Source of the DNA: Chloroflexota bacterium
GTDB taxonomy: Bacteria; Chloroflexota; Dehalococcoidia; Lucifugimonadales; Lucifugimonadaceae
Assembly: GCA_013204555.1 (NCBI GenBank)
Contig: JABMNO010000073.1
Location: 1-45,975, forward strand
DNA length: 45,975 nt
Direction of reading: 5' to 3'
The notes beneath the pieces were generated by a model. The model was not told where the DNA came from. It saw nothing but the letters and a program-made list of their open reading frames with translations, and ran no database searches. Made by a program: the position numbers and the translations under genes. Positions 1 through 8,058 of this stretch are shown here, in pieces; the first letter of the stretch is position 1; each line of letters begins with the position of its first letter.

Positions 1-577
1 GAAATCGGGATGTGTGCGGTCTCTGGGGGACGGTATAGGTTTTGCTCCCGCGTCGTGGGACCGTCCGACTGAGGCGGGGTGCCGTCACCGTTCGGCGGGA
101 ATGGGTGTGGTGCTCCTTAGCCCCTCGGGTAGTGCATTAGCGAAATAGTTGTTTGCGAGGGGTGTGCACGCCTCTCATAAGCTGAGTTTCCAGCGAGCGG
201 CGGAATCTGTCGATGGGCGGATGTCACTAAACTGCGCTTGGATGCACATGCGACTGGGAGCAGCAGGGAGGGTATCCCGAATCTGTGAGTCTGCCGTCCA
301 CGCAACGGACATCTGTTCCGACAGATGCTAGGAATGTGTTGAGTCACGCACCACCGCCATTGCCGAAGCCGAGTCTCGTTGTCACTCCCACGACAATGGA
401 AGCACGGAAAGCAGCCGTGCGCTGGACTCAATCGACTCCAACACCCGATCGAGGAATGTTTGAGATTTCACAAATTTGACGGCTCAGTGAGCGTCCAGTA
501 CGATGCCTCCAATGGAGGTAAGTAAGCGCTTACTTACCATGGATGGGGGATAGGTTCCAGTACTTAAGGAGCGTCGC
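1..577. other. left-edge intergenic region, no confident gene
   Basis: No open frame here has a convincing start, ribosome binding site or family resemblance. One + frame is open from base 2 to a stop at 146-148 and could be the tail of a gene cut by the window edge, but its residues match nothing I recognise. A stem of GGACGGT (28-34) with ACCGTCC (60-66) could fold around bases 35-59. The only other clear element is the palindrome at 517-538, listed separately. Confidence 0.5.
517..538. promoter_or_regulatory. 22-bp perfect palindrome, candidate operator
   Basis: GGTAAGTAAGC (517-527) is followed at once by its exact reverse complement GCTTACTTACC (528-538), giving a gapless 22-bp dyad. 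It ends 39 bases before the start of the cytidylate-kinase-like gene, where a repressor would block transcription. TetR/AcrR-type repressors often bind dyads of this size and symmetry (family knowledge). No TetR gene is visible in the window, so the regulator is unknown. There is no T-tract, so a terminator is unlikely. Confidence 0.6.
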
Positions 578-1255
578 ATGACTACGATCACCATCGGTGG
601 ACTATTTGGGTCTGGCGCACATGAGATCGGTCTGTTCGTTTCTGTCCGCTTGAAACTCGAGTATGTCAATACGTCCGCAATCCCGCACATCGCTGCACAT
701 GCCAACGCCACCGAAGAGGCAGTCCTAGCTAAGGAAACTCACCTCTGCACTTGGAAAGAACGCCTTGGTCACATATTAGTGAAAACAATTGAGGCGTCAG
801 GAAATCATTCTGGCTTACCGGAAGCGGGTTACTTCCCTGGATTTGTCGATCCGGCCCATCACCTATCGTCGCCTGGAGATATCCGAACTCGGCCTCATGA
901 TATTCCCGACAATGAGTATTTTCAGGCCGTAGAGAAAACGAATCGAACCTTCGCTGCCCTCGGGAATGTCGCACTCACGTTACGCGGAGGAGCCGCGACA
1001 TTACGCGGCAACTCGATAATCCACGTTGGCGTCATGACTTCCTGGGACAAACGAGTTGAGCGCGTATCACGTCGACTCAAAATAGGCCGGGCTGGGGCTG
1101 CCGATTACTTAACAGCCAGGCAAAAGCACCGCAAGAAGCTGTATAAGCACTTTTTGGGAACTGATCAAAGAGATCCCGAGATTTACGATTTTGTTATTGA
1201 CACCGATCGCGACTCGAGGGAGATAGTGGTTCAGAAGATATTGGAGTTGGCTTAA
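578..1255 (+). CDS. cytidylate-kinase-like family protein
   Basis: The 225-residue protein resembles the cytidylate-kinase-like family (PF13189), P-loop proteins related to CMP kinase that would transfer phosphate from ATP to a nucleotide or related substrate in the cytosol. The N-terminus (MTTITIGG, then GSGAHEIG at about 11-18) fits the glycine-rich loop. It lacks the classical GK[S/T] lysine, and the family often has a GG-R-E variant here. The C-terminal part has the arginine-rich lid (RVERVSRRLKIG, about 157-168) and the DPEIYDFVIDTDR signature (about 199-211) typical of the family. The ATG follows an AAGGAG site at 566-571. The 22-bp palindrome lies just upstream. A degraded second copy lies downstream (1327-1498). 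The substrate is unknown. Confidence 0.7.
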   Translation: MTTITIGGLFGSGAHEIGLFVSVRLKLEYVNTSAIPHIAAHANATEEAVLAKETHLCTWKERLGHILVKTIEASGNHSGLPEAGYFPGFVDPAHHLSSPGDIRTRPHDIPDNEYFQAVEKTNRTFAALGNVALTLRGGAATLRGNSIIHVGVMTSWDKRVERVSRRLKIGRAGAADYLTARQKHRKKLYKHFLGTDQRDPEIYDFVIDTDRDSREIVVQKILELA

Positions 1256-1326
1256 TCCCATTGAGATGTTCGGTCTAGATGGTCGATGGAGAAGCGGAAT
1301 TTGGAGTGCAAAAGGAGGGCAATGCT

Positions 1327-1498
1327 ATGGTCGCCATCACACTCGGCGGATCAGCAGGAGCCGGAGCTCCAGAGATTGGGAATCTAGCGGTTCCTGCACT
1401 TCGGGGTCCCTGGGAGGTCCCGATTTGATCGGGTCGATGCTCCTGTAATCGTCGTAGTTCTCGCCACCTTAGAGGAGGATCGAGTCCGAGGCGTTTAA
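1327..1498 (+). pseudogene. frameshifted remnant of a second cytidylate-kinase-like gene
   Basis: A strong ribosome binding site AAGGAGGG (1312-1319) sits seven bases before an ATG at 1327. The frame begins MVAITLGGSAGAGAPEIGNL, which parallels the start of the gene at 578 (MTTITIGG.FGSGAHEIGLF). The frame stops at 1426-1428. The next frame then reads RFDRVDAPVIVVVLATLEED from 1421 to a stop at 1496-1498. I read this as a duplicated gene that has lost its frame and most of its length. It could instead be a short recently formed ORF, but a family-like glycine loop directly after an intact ribosome binding site argues for decay. Confidence 0.5.
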
Positions 1499-1626
1499 TC
1501 CGCCTGAGGCGGATCCGTCACGGGTGGGGTCACCCATTGATAAAAAAACCCCAGATCGGCCGGTGTTCCGTTTCTGTGTATGCACGTTTGTTTTGACGCG
1601 TTGTTTTTGCGTACATCGGATTGCTT

Positions 1627-2125
1627 GCGTCGTATGGGGGCGTGGTGGGGCGAGCCCCACAGCTACCAGTGGGCATGGAGCACTTGCAGTAATTCCTGGT
1701 AGCCGCCGGGCTTGCCCGGCCCTGCTGTGGGCGTAATCATGCGTTTCATCGAACCGTTTGCGTCGTATGGGGTAGCCGTGGGGCAAGCCCCACGGCTACC
1801 TGTGGGCATGGGACCGTTGCAGTAATTCCTGGTAGCCGCCGGGCTTGCCCGGCCCTGCGATGGGCGTAAGCATGCGTTTCATCGAACCGTTAGCGTCGTA
1901 TGGGGGCTTGGTGGGGCAAGCCCCACGGCTACCTGTGAGCATGGGACCGTTGCAGTAGTTCCTGGTAGCCGCCGGGCTTGCCCGGCCCTGCGGTGGGCGT
2001 GAGCATGCGTTTCATCGAACCGTTTGCGTTGTATGAGGGGCGTGGTGGGGCATGCCCCACAGCTATCTGTTGGCATGGGAGCGCGGCAGTGATCATGCGT
2101 TGCATCGGACTGTTGGCGGCGTGTG
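1627..2125. repeat. 133-bp tandem repeat, three full units and a deleted fourth
   Basis: Units begin with GCGTCGTATGGGG or a close variant at 1627, 1760, 1893 and 2026, exactly 133 bases apart. Each full unit holds two hairpins: a GTGGGGCAAGCCCCAC type near its start and GCCGGGCTTGCCCGGC in its middle, ending with CATGCGTTTCATCGAACCG. The fourth unit has lost the internal GCCGGGC segment, and a fifth start-like fragment is at about 2115. Bases 1559-1626 carry a more diverged version. No coding frame persists through the array, so I treat it as non-coding. The stretch 1499-1626 holds nothing else recognisable. Confidence 0.85.
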
Positions 2126-2131
2126 GGGAGC

Positions 2132-2166
2132 GCCCTCACCCTGACCCTCTCCCAAAGGGCGAGGGG
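2132..2166. repeat. CCCTCACCCTGACCCTCTCCC-type hairpin element
   Basis: CCCTCTCCC (2145-2153) pairs with GGGCGAGGG (2157-2165) around an AAA loop, with one mismatch. The preceding CCCTCACCCTGA is typical of a hairpin repeat found between genes in many bacteria. It lies eight bases beyond the stop of the membrane-protein gene on the minus strand and might help end its transcript, although no T-tract follows. Confidence 0.55.
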
Positions 2167-2173
2167 ACAGATC

Positions 2174-2632
2174 CTAGCCGCCACGCCACTTGTTTGGTGG
2201 ACCGTCTTGTTCGTCTTCGTCATCTTTGAAGTCTATGGGGGCGTTGCGCCAGTATTTGGTGGGGCCTCGGCGGGTGGTGCCGGGGTGGTTCTTTTTTTCG
2301 CGCTGGGTGAGGTAGTAGGCGCCGGCGCCGAGTACTGCGGCGATGATGAACGCATAGAGGAGTATGGGGCGGACGGCCAGTCCGATTACGAAGATTATTA
2401 CCGCGGCGACGATGAGTCGGTTTGCGGTGATCGCGGGCAGGCTGCTGCCTTGCGCTGAGCGCGATTTAGGGCGCCTGGGCTGCGAGATCTCTTTGGGGAC
2501 TTCTTCCCAGGCGACTAGCTTTCCATCTTTAGGCACTTCAGGGCGCTCTTTGGCCTTCGAGGAGATATCATCGTCCGGATCTGCTTTCTGCAGAATCTCC
2601 TCGATCTCGTCTTCGTAGCGGTCTTTCGGCAT
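2174..2632 (-). CDS. small two-helix membrane protein of unknown function
   Basis: The 152-residue protein starts with an acidic, coiled-coil-like segment (MPKDRYEDEIEEILQK), then a basic proline-rich stretch (about 45-66), then two adjacent hydrophobic helices (about 72-88 and 89-107). It ends in a charged tail with YWRNAPIDF (about 127-135) and a KWRGG terminus. It would sit in the cytoplasmic membrane with both ends probably inside. I do not recognise a named domain, although this architecture seems common among small Chloroflexota proteins. It is divergent from the enolase operon, with 214 bases between the starts. Confidence 0.6.
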   Translation of the reverse strand: MPKDRYEDEIEEILQKADPDDDISSKAKERPEVPKDGKLVAWEEVPKEISQPRRPKSRSAQGSSLPAITANRLIVAAVIIFVIGLAVRPILLYAFIIAAVLGAGAYYLTQREKKNHPGTTRRGPTKYWRNAPIDFKDDEDEQDGPPNKWRGG

Positions 2633-2846
2633 GGGAATCCTCTGGGTGGCGCAAGCCAGCGGGCTGGGATGTGTTGACCTCGATGCTAAGTATGACGCTG
2701 CCGATGGTCAAGCGGACTCGGGACTCTACTCTTGTAAACCACGTGACAGACCATTAGGCCCGGAGTACGCTTGCCAACCACGTCGTCGTTGACGATGGCC
2801 GGCGTTCTCTCGGTCATATCTTCCCTTAGCCAGAGGTTCCACTCCA

Positions 2847-4076
2847 ATGAAAGTCACAGGCGTAAAGACAACCATCTATCAGAGCGATTTGACTCGCAAA
2901 AAGGGTGATGCCAACTCGCCCGGCGGACGTGTTAGCGCCGGTGGAATGGTGATTGAACTCACGACGGATGAAGGGCTCACCGGCATCTCCATTGGGGGCG
3001 CATCGGAACGAAGCACAATTCACAGCTTCGTGGATGAAGTTGTGGTTGGCAAAGACCCTCGTGGAGTGCGCGGTATCTGGTTCGACATGGTTTCAAAGGC
3101 GTTCAAGAAGGGCCACGACGGTATCGTGGGGGATGCGATCAGCCAGATCGATATCGCTCTCTGGGACTTGAAGGCCAAGGCGAACAACGAGCCGCTGTGG
3201 AAGACGCTTGGTGGCTCGACTCCAAAGGCGCTCGCCTACGCCAGCGGCATCGAAATGCCGCTCAACGACGAGGAGCTGGGTCACTGGTACAACTCGATGG
3301 CCGATCTTGGCTTCAAAGGCGGCAAGCTCAAGGTTGGACTCGATCAAGACGCCGATATTCGGAGAGTCGGCATCATGAACGACGCCCTTAAGAGGAACAC
3401 GGACCGCCCTTCCCTGCTCATCGACGCCAACGAGTACTGGTCTCCCAAACAGGCCATCAGGTACGTCAGCGAAATCGAAGAGCAGTTCGATATCACCTGG
3501 GTAGAGGAGCCGGCCCGCCGCTGGGACTTCCGAGGATTGCGACGCATCAAGGACAGCGTAAAGGCCGCCGTATGTATTGGCGAAAATCTGGATACGCTGG
3601 GTGATTTCCTGCCTTACTTCCACCAGGGCTCAGCGGACATTGTGCAGGTTAGCTCTGGGATGACTGGCATCACCGGAGCGCTTCAGCTTGCCGATGCCGC
3701 TTACGGCTTCGAACTGCCGGTGACGCTGGGCGGATCAACCGGCAATTTCCATGCCCACATTGCTCCTTCACTGCCGAATCACATGATGATGGAAGTGACG
3801 GATGTGGAGCCCGATCCAGTGTTCACGTCCAACGTGCGGGTTGTTGACGGTTGGATGATTCCGGGTGATGAGCCCGGCAACGGCATTGAGATTGTTCCTG
3901 ACGCGCTGGCGGCCCACGCTGTTGAGAACCTGCCAAGGACGTCACAGGCCAGCCCACTTGGGCGAAGGCGCGGCGCAGGACTGTTCCCGGTTCCGCCGAC
4001 GGCAGAAGAGAACGAGCGGGCGGCAGGGTTGAAGTACACGCCTGCTCCGCCTGCCTCAGAACTCGCATCCAGCTAA
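2847..4076 (+). CDS. enolase-superfamily (mandelate racemase-type) enzyme, paralogue 1
   Basis: The 409-residue protein has the N-terminal capping domain and (beta/alpha)7-beta barrel of the enolase superfamily, which abstracts the proton alpha to a carboxylate using Mg2+. Visible residues are K160-L-K162 at the second barrel strand, metal ligands D193, E220 (VEEP) and E246 (GEN), and an H302-A-H304 segment near the position of the general acid/base. D193/E220/E246 match the D195/E221/E247 pattern of mandelate racemase. The product may be a sugar-acid dehydratase or an epimerase; the substrate cannot be read from sequence. A GDANSPGG loop near residues 20-27 is shared with the next gene, its tandem duplicate 27 bases downstream. 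The ATG follows AGAGG at 2831-2835. The tail beyond about 370 is longer than usual. Confidence 0.85.
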   Translation: MKVTGVKTTIYQSDLTRKKGDANSPGGRVSAGGMVIELTTDEGLTGISIGGASERSTIHSFVDEVVVGKDPRGVRGIWFDMVSKAFKKGHDGIVGDAISQIDIALWDLKAKANNEPLWKTLGGSTPKALAYASGIEMPLNDEELGHWYNSMADLGFKGGKLKVGLDQDADIRRVGIMNDALKRNTDRPSLLIDANEYWSPKQAIRYVSEIEEQFDITWVEEPARRWDFRGLRRIKDSVKAAVCIGENLDTLGDFLPYFHQGSADIVQVSSGMTGITGALQLADAAYGFELPVTLGGSTGNFHAHIAPSLPNHMMMEVTDVEPDPVFTSNVRVVDGWMIPGDEPGNGIEIVPDALAAHAVENLPRTSQASPLGRRRGAGLFPVPPTAEENERAAGLKYTPAPPASELASS

Positions 4077-4103
4077 CCGCGCAAACCCAGGAATCAAACT
4101 CAT

Positions 4104-5276
4104 ATGAAAATCACCGGATACAACATCAGGAAATACACCTGGCACATGGACCGTGCACTTGGGGATGCCAACTCCCCTGGAGGGAGCGGGACGTGGCAGG
4201 CTGGCTCCATCCTCTCCATTGAGACCGACGAAGGCATCACCGGCGTCTCACTTGGCGGTAACGACTACGTGGGAGCGCTCTTCCCCGTAATCGAGGGCCA
4301 GGACCCACGTGGGAATATTGGCCTCTGGAAGAAGATGATGGACTTCGTCTTCAAGGGCGGCAATGAGGGTGAGGCGAATGCGGCCATCAGCGCAATAGAT
4401 ATCGCGCTGTGGGATTTGAAGGCCAAGATCGCCGATCAACCGCTCTGGAAGCTTCTTGGCGCATCTGAACCTCGCACCAAGGCCTACGCGTCTGGAATTG
4501 GTCTCAACCTGACCGACGATGAGATATTTGCCTTTTACAGTCGTATGGCAGACCGTGGCATCGACGGCGGGAAGCTCAAAGTTGGGCTCGATATGGAGGC
4601 CGATCTGCGCCGCATTGGCATCATGAACGAGTGCCTGCAGAGGGTTACGTCTCGCCCGATGCTGACCATCGACTCCAACGAGTACTGGTCGCCTAAACAG
4701 GCTATTCGGCACATCAGCGAGATCGAGAAGCATTTCGACATCACATGGGTTGAGGAGCCGGCACGACGGTGGGATTACGACGGCCTTCGACTGGTCTCGC
4801 AGAACGTCAAGGCAGCAGTAGCGACCGGCGAAAACATCAACGACCTCGGCGACTTCTACGCTCTCATCGCCAACGAGGCGATTGATATTGTGGAGGTCGG
4901 TTCGAACGCCACGGGCATCACCGGCGCGCGGCAGGTAGCCAACATGGCGTACGCCTTCGAGTTGCCGGTTGCCCTGATGAACTGCCCTGGCGAGTTCATG
5001 GCCCCTCTGGGTGCTGCACTGCCGAATCACCTCGCGCTCGAAGTGGTCGACCCGTTCCGAGAGCCGTGCTTCACCACCGATAACTACATCGAAGACGGTT
5101 GGATCCACATGGGCGACACACCCGGACTCGGGCTAATCGTCGATGAGGAGAAGTTGGCCGCAATTGAGGTCGATGAGGTCGTTCGGCCGGAAGGAGTCAG
5201 TTGGCCGTTCCCGCGCCGTGAGGGCGCAGGGCTCTACCAGGTGCCGCCGACGCCGGAAGAAGTGGTCTGGAAGTGA
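4104..5276 (+). CDS. enolase-superfamily enzyme, paralogue 2 (tandem duplicate)
   Basis: This 390-residue protein is clearly related to the preceding one, sharing GDANSPGG, IALWDLKAK, KLKVGLD and NEYWSPKQAI. Metal ligands D190, E217 and E243 and the K157-L-K159 pair are kept, so the enzyme should still bind Mg2+ and form an enolate. The segment that carries His-Ala-His in paralogue 1 reads CPGEFMAPLG (about 294-303) here. The seventh-strand acid/base histidine is therefore missing, and the stereochemistry or reaction probably differs. It lies 27 bases after paralogue 1 and 6 bases before the Ddn-like gene, which indicates one transcript. AGGAA precedes the ATG. Confidence 0.85.
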   Translation: MKITGYNIRKYTWHMDRALGDANSPGGSGTWQAGSILSIETDEGITGVSLGGNDYVGALFPVIEGQDPRGNIGLWKKMMDFVFKGGNEGEANAAISAIDIALWDLKAKIADQPLWKLLGASEPRTKAYASGIGLNLTDDEIFAFYSRMADRGIDGGKLKVGLDMEADLRRIGIMNECLQRVTSRPMLTIDSNEYWSPKQAIRHISEIEKHFDITWVEEPARRWDYDGLRLVSQNVKAAVATGENINDLGDFYALIANEAIDIVEVGSNATGITGARQVANMAYAFELPVALMNCPGEFMAPLGAALPNHLALEVVDPFREPCFTTDNYIEDGWIHMGDTPGLGLIVDEEKLAAIEVDEVVRPEGVSWPFPRREGAGLYQVPPTPEEVVWK

Positions 5277-5282
5277 GCTAAG

Positions 5283-5672
5283 GTGTTGGATTCCACGGTT
5301 TTGAGCGCTCTCCAGAAGGACGATACGGTCGACATCACCACGATTGGCCGCCTCTCTGGCAATCTATCGACCATCGAGATCTGGTACCACCGCGCTCTTG
5401 ACCGATACTTTCTGAGCGGGCAGCCCGGGCCCAAGAGCTGGGTGGCGAATCTTCGTGCCAATCCTCGCTTCACGTTCAGTTTGAAGCAGTCGGCGCAGGT
5501 TGATCTTGCGGCGACGGCCCGCGTGATCACAGAACAAGGAGAACGGCACACGATCTTCAATGAGATCTACCGGACGTCCGTTCTTTGGACTCCCGAGGAA
5601 CCCGCTGAGATGGAGACAAGGTACAAGAGCGCGCCGCTGATTGAAATTATTTTTGATGGAAGCGAGGAGTGA
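5283..5672 (+). CDS. Ddn/F420-type nitroreductase-family split-barrel protein, copy 1
   Basis: The 129-residue protein has the order of the deazaflavin (F420)-dependent nitroreductase family (DUF385, PF04075): VDITTIGRLSG (about 16-26), IEIWYHRA, FLSGQPGPKSW, then a second half with FTFSLKQS and ATARVI. Members are FMN-binding-like split barrels that use F420H2 or heme-like cofactors to reduce quinones or other acceptors. Cofactor and substrate are not determined here. GTG at 5283 is chosen because it starts six bases after the preceding stop. A paralogue at 6851 also directly follows an enolase gene, suggesting a role in oxidising or reducing the enolase product. Confidence 0.7.
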   Translation: MLDSTVLSALQKDDTVDITTIGRLSGNLSTIEIWYHRALDRYFLSGQPGPKSWVANLRANPRFTFSLKQSAQVDLAATARVITEQGERHTIFNEIYRTSVLWTPEEPAEMETRYKSAPLIEIIFDGSEE

Positions 5673-5676
5673 CCCT

Positions 5677-6846
5677 TTGAAGATCACAGACGTAAAGGCA
5701 TATGTAGTCAACCCCGGCCTGCCAATCGACGTGGACGGCGGTTGGCAGTACGCGTTCGTCACCATTCACACCGACGAAGGACTTACCGGATGGGGCGAGT
5801 GCTCGAACGTACCGCGTCGAGGCTCATTCATCACCGCCAACGGCATCAATGAAGTCCGCGAAGTGTTGATTGGGGAAGACCCGACGAACATTGACCGGCT
5901 GTGGCATAAGTTATTCCGGCGGTACACGTACCTTGGCTCTCGCGGGTATACGACCTCCGTCATCAGCGGCGTGGACATTGCCCTCTGGGACCTGAAGGGC
6001 AAAACTCTCAACAGGCCGATCTACGATCTCCTGGGCGGGAAGTTCTACGACAACGTGCGCCTGTACGCGAACGGCTGGTTTACCGACTGCAGCACACCGG
6101 ATGAATACGCTGCGGCGGCGAAGAAGACTGTTGAGTTTGGGCACAATTCCCTGAAACTTGACCCGTTTCTTGAGATGGGTCCGCGTCACACCGACTACAT
6201 CGATGGACAGATATCCCCGGAGGGCGAAGAGTTGGGCTACGACATCGTCCGGGCTATCCGTGACGCCGTCGGATCACGGGTGGAGATACTGATCGACGCC
6301 CACGGCCACTACAACGTCCCAACCGCGGTCCGTCTGGCGAACAACCTGTTCGATCAATCAACGATCGGTTGGTTCGAGGAGCCGTTCCCGCCAGAAGGCA
6401 ACGACGCACTGCGCCAGTTCCGCCAGCAAGTTCACGCGCCCGTCTGCGTGGGCGAACGACTGTTCACCCGCTACGATTTCATGCCGATTCTCAGGGAGGG
6501 TCTGGCCGATTACATCATGCCGGACGTCACGTGGACCGGGGGCATTACAGAGCTGCGCAAGATTGCGACGATGGCTGAGGCGTACTTCATCCCAATCAGT
6601 CCGCACAACGCGCAGGGTCCGGGTCAAATCCTCGCCGGCTCCCACGTGTCTATGGTGACGCCCAACTTCTACAAGTTGGAGCATGCAACATCGTTTATCC
6701 CGATGAATAGCGCCTTCTTGACCGAGCCGATGGACTTCCACGATAACGTGCTGGAGCTTCCCGATAAGCCCGGTCTGGGACATGAGCTAGACCTTGATGC
6801 GGTGCACTCTAGATTGCATCCCGACTGGGAATGGCCGGGGGATTAG
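5677..6846 (+). CDS. enolase-superfamily enzyme, galactonate-dehydratase-like, paralogue 3
   Basis: The start is taken as TTG at 5677, seven bases after GAGGAG (5664-5669) and just beyond the preceding stop, giving 389 residues. Visible barrel residues are K160-x-D162, D207-A-H209, E234 (FEEP), E260 (GER) and H310 (SPHN). The K-x-D, D-x-H, E, E, H set matches D-galactonate dehydratase and similar sugar-acid dehydratases, where the two histidines act as acid and base. It would convert an aldonate into a 2-keto-3-deoxy acid; the exact sugar is unknown. It ends four bases before the second Ddn-like gene. Confidence 0.85.
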   Translation: MKITDVKAYVVNPGLPIDVDGGWQYAFVTIHTDEGLTGWGECSNVPRRGSFITANGINEVREVLIGEDPTNIDRLWHKLFRRYTYLGSRGYTTSVISGVDIALWDLKGKTLNRPIYDLLGGKFYDNVRLYANGWFTDCSTPDEYAAAAKKTVEFGHNSLKLDPFLEMGPRHTDYIDGQISPEGEELGYDIVRAIRDAVGSRVEILIDAHGHYNVPTAVRLANNLFDQSTIGWFEEPFPPEGNDALRQFRQQVHAPVCVGERLFTRYDFMPILREGLADYIMPDVTWTGGITELRKIATMAEAYFIPISPHNAQGPGQILAGSHVSMVTPNFYKLEHATSFIPMNSAFLTEPMDFHDNVLELPDKPGLGHELDLDAVHSRLHPDWEWPGD

Positions 6847-6850
6847 CGCC

Positions 6851-7246
6851 ATGCCAGGTTCCTTCAGCCCGGAGGTAGAGGCCGCACTTCTGAATAGCGA
6901 GATGGTCGATATTACGACTGTGGGCCGTCGTTCTGGGAAGCCGAGCACAGTTGAGATCTGGTTTCATCGTGCGCTCGGTCGGTACTTCATAACCGGAACT
7001 CCGGGACCGAGGGACTGGCTTGCAAACCTGACTGCGAACCCGAAGTTCACGTTCAGCCTGAAGCAGTCGATTCAGGCTGATCTTCCAGCCACCGCACGGG
7101 TGATCACCGACCCCACAGAGCGCCATGAAATATTGAGCGAGATCGACAAGACGCGCCCATGGTACGGAGAGCAGCCCGGCGGCATTGAGGCGATGTATGA
7201 GGGTGCGCCACTGTTCGAAGTGATCTTTGATGAATTGCCGATATAG
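6851..7246 (+). CDS. Ddn/F420-type split-barrel protein, copy 2
   Basis: This 131-residue protein is a close paralogue of the one at 5283. It has VDITTVGRRSGKPST (about 19-33), the same IEIW.HRALxRYF core with T-V-E-I-W, FTFSLKQS and ATARVIT. GRRSGKP is closer to the family consensus than the GRLSGNL of copy 1. The ATG at 6851 is preferred over an upstream in-frame ATG inside the enolase, because a GGGGGA stretch (6837-6842) precedes it at suitable spacing and the family usually starts here. It lies four bases after enolase paralogue 3, so an enolase/Ddn-like pair occurs twice in a row in this operon. Confidence 0.7.
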   Translation: MPGSFSPEVEAALLNSEMVDITTVGRRSGKPSTVEIWFHRALGRYFITGTPGPRDWLANLTANPKFTFSLKQSIQADLPATARVITDPTERHEILSEIDKTRPWYGEQPGGIEAMYEGAPLFEVIFDELPI

Positions 7247-7289
7247 ATCTCCGCTCCGCTGATCAGAAAGACAAAAAGAGGACAAATTC

Positions 7290-8039
7290 TTGAAAGACAA
7301 AGTGTGCGTTGTGACCGGCTCAAGCCGCGGACTTGGTGAAGGGATAGCCGTTGCGTTTGCGGTGGCTGGCGCAAAAGCCGTCACGGTCACCTACGCCAGC
7401 GATCAGGCAGGAGCAGAGTCGACCGCGGCCGATGTCGAGAAGGCCGGTGCGACGGCGCTGCTTCAGAAACTTGAGGTGACCGACCGCTCATCGATACAGG
7501 CGTGCTACGCGGCAACAGTTGAGGCGTTCGGGAGCATCGACGTGCTGGTCAACAACGCTGGCATCAACAAGCAGGGCTTCATGCCGGACGTGACCGAGGC
7601 CGACTGGGACGAGATCATGGATGTGAACCTGAAGGGGCCGTTCCTGTGCTCGCAGCAAGTGTTCCCCATTATGGAGAAACACCATAGTGGTCGCATCATC
7701 AACATCGCCTCAGTGAGCGGACTCTACGGCGGCCCAAAGACGATTCACTACGCCGTGTCCAAGGCTGGTCTGATCACGATGACGCAGGTGTTCGCCCGCT
7801 ACGGCGCAGAGCACAACATCCACGTCAACGCCATCGCACCCGGCATCATCGAGACCGATCTCACACGCGATGAGTTGCGTTCTGGAGGCGGTGGTGTAGT
7901 CGTAGAGATGACGCTGCTTAAGCGGCCCGGCCAGGTGGCGGACGTCTCATCAGCCGCAGTGTTCCTGGCGTCTGACAGCCAGAACTACATGACCGGCCAG
8001 ACTATTTCGCCAAACGGAGGGAGCTACTTCACGAAATAG
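7290..8039 (+). CDS. short-chain dehydrogenase/reductase (FabG-like)
   Basis: The 249-residue cytosolic Rossmann-fold oxidoreductase carries the cofactor motif TGSSRGLGEGIA (9-20), NNAG (88-91), N113, and the catalytic S141, Y154 and K158 (YxxxK). The C-terminal PNGG is also typical. It would oxidise or reduce a hydroxyl/keto group with NAD(P)(H). In this context a sugar acid or other hydroxy acid handled by the enolases is likelier than fatty-acid synthesis, but that is inference. The TTG start at 7290 follows AGAGGA (7275-7280). It lies 43 bases after the second Ddn-like gene and is probably part of the same operon. Confidence 0.85.
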   Translation: MKDKVCVVTGSSRGLGEGIAVAFAVAGAKAVTVTYASDQAGAESTAADVEKAGATALLQKLEVTDRSSIQACYAATVEAFGSIDVLVNNAGINKQGFMPDVTEADWDEIMDVNLKGPFLCSQQVFPIMEKHHSGRIINIASVSGLYGGPKTIHYAVSKAGLITMTQVFARYGAEHNIHVNAIAPGIIETDLTRDELRSGGGGVVVEMTLLKRPGQVADVSSAAVFLASDSQNYMTGQTISPNGGSYFTK

Positions 8040-8058
8040 CGGACGGGAGTGGTGAGTA

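Noticed and set aside
1..120. GGGGGA start and inner stem resembling tmRNA
   Set aside because: No tag reading frame, no tRNA-like end and no matching 3' half were found.
4248..5108. Long minus-strand open frames opposite enolase genes
   Set aside because: They are shadows of the conserved plus-strand codon pattern; the enolase motifs show which strand is coding.
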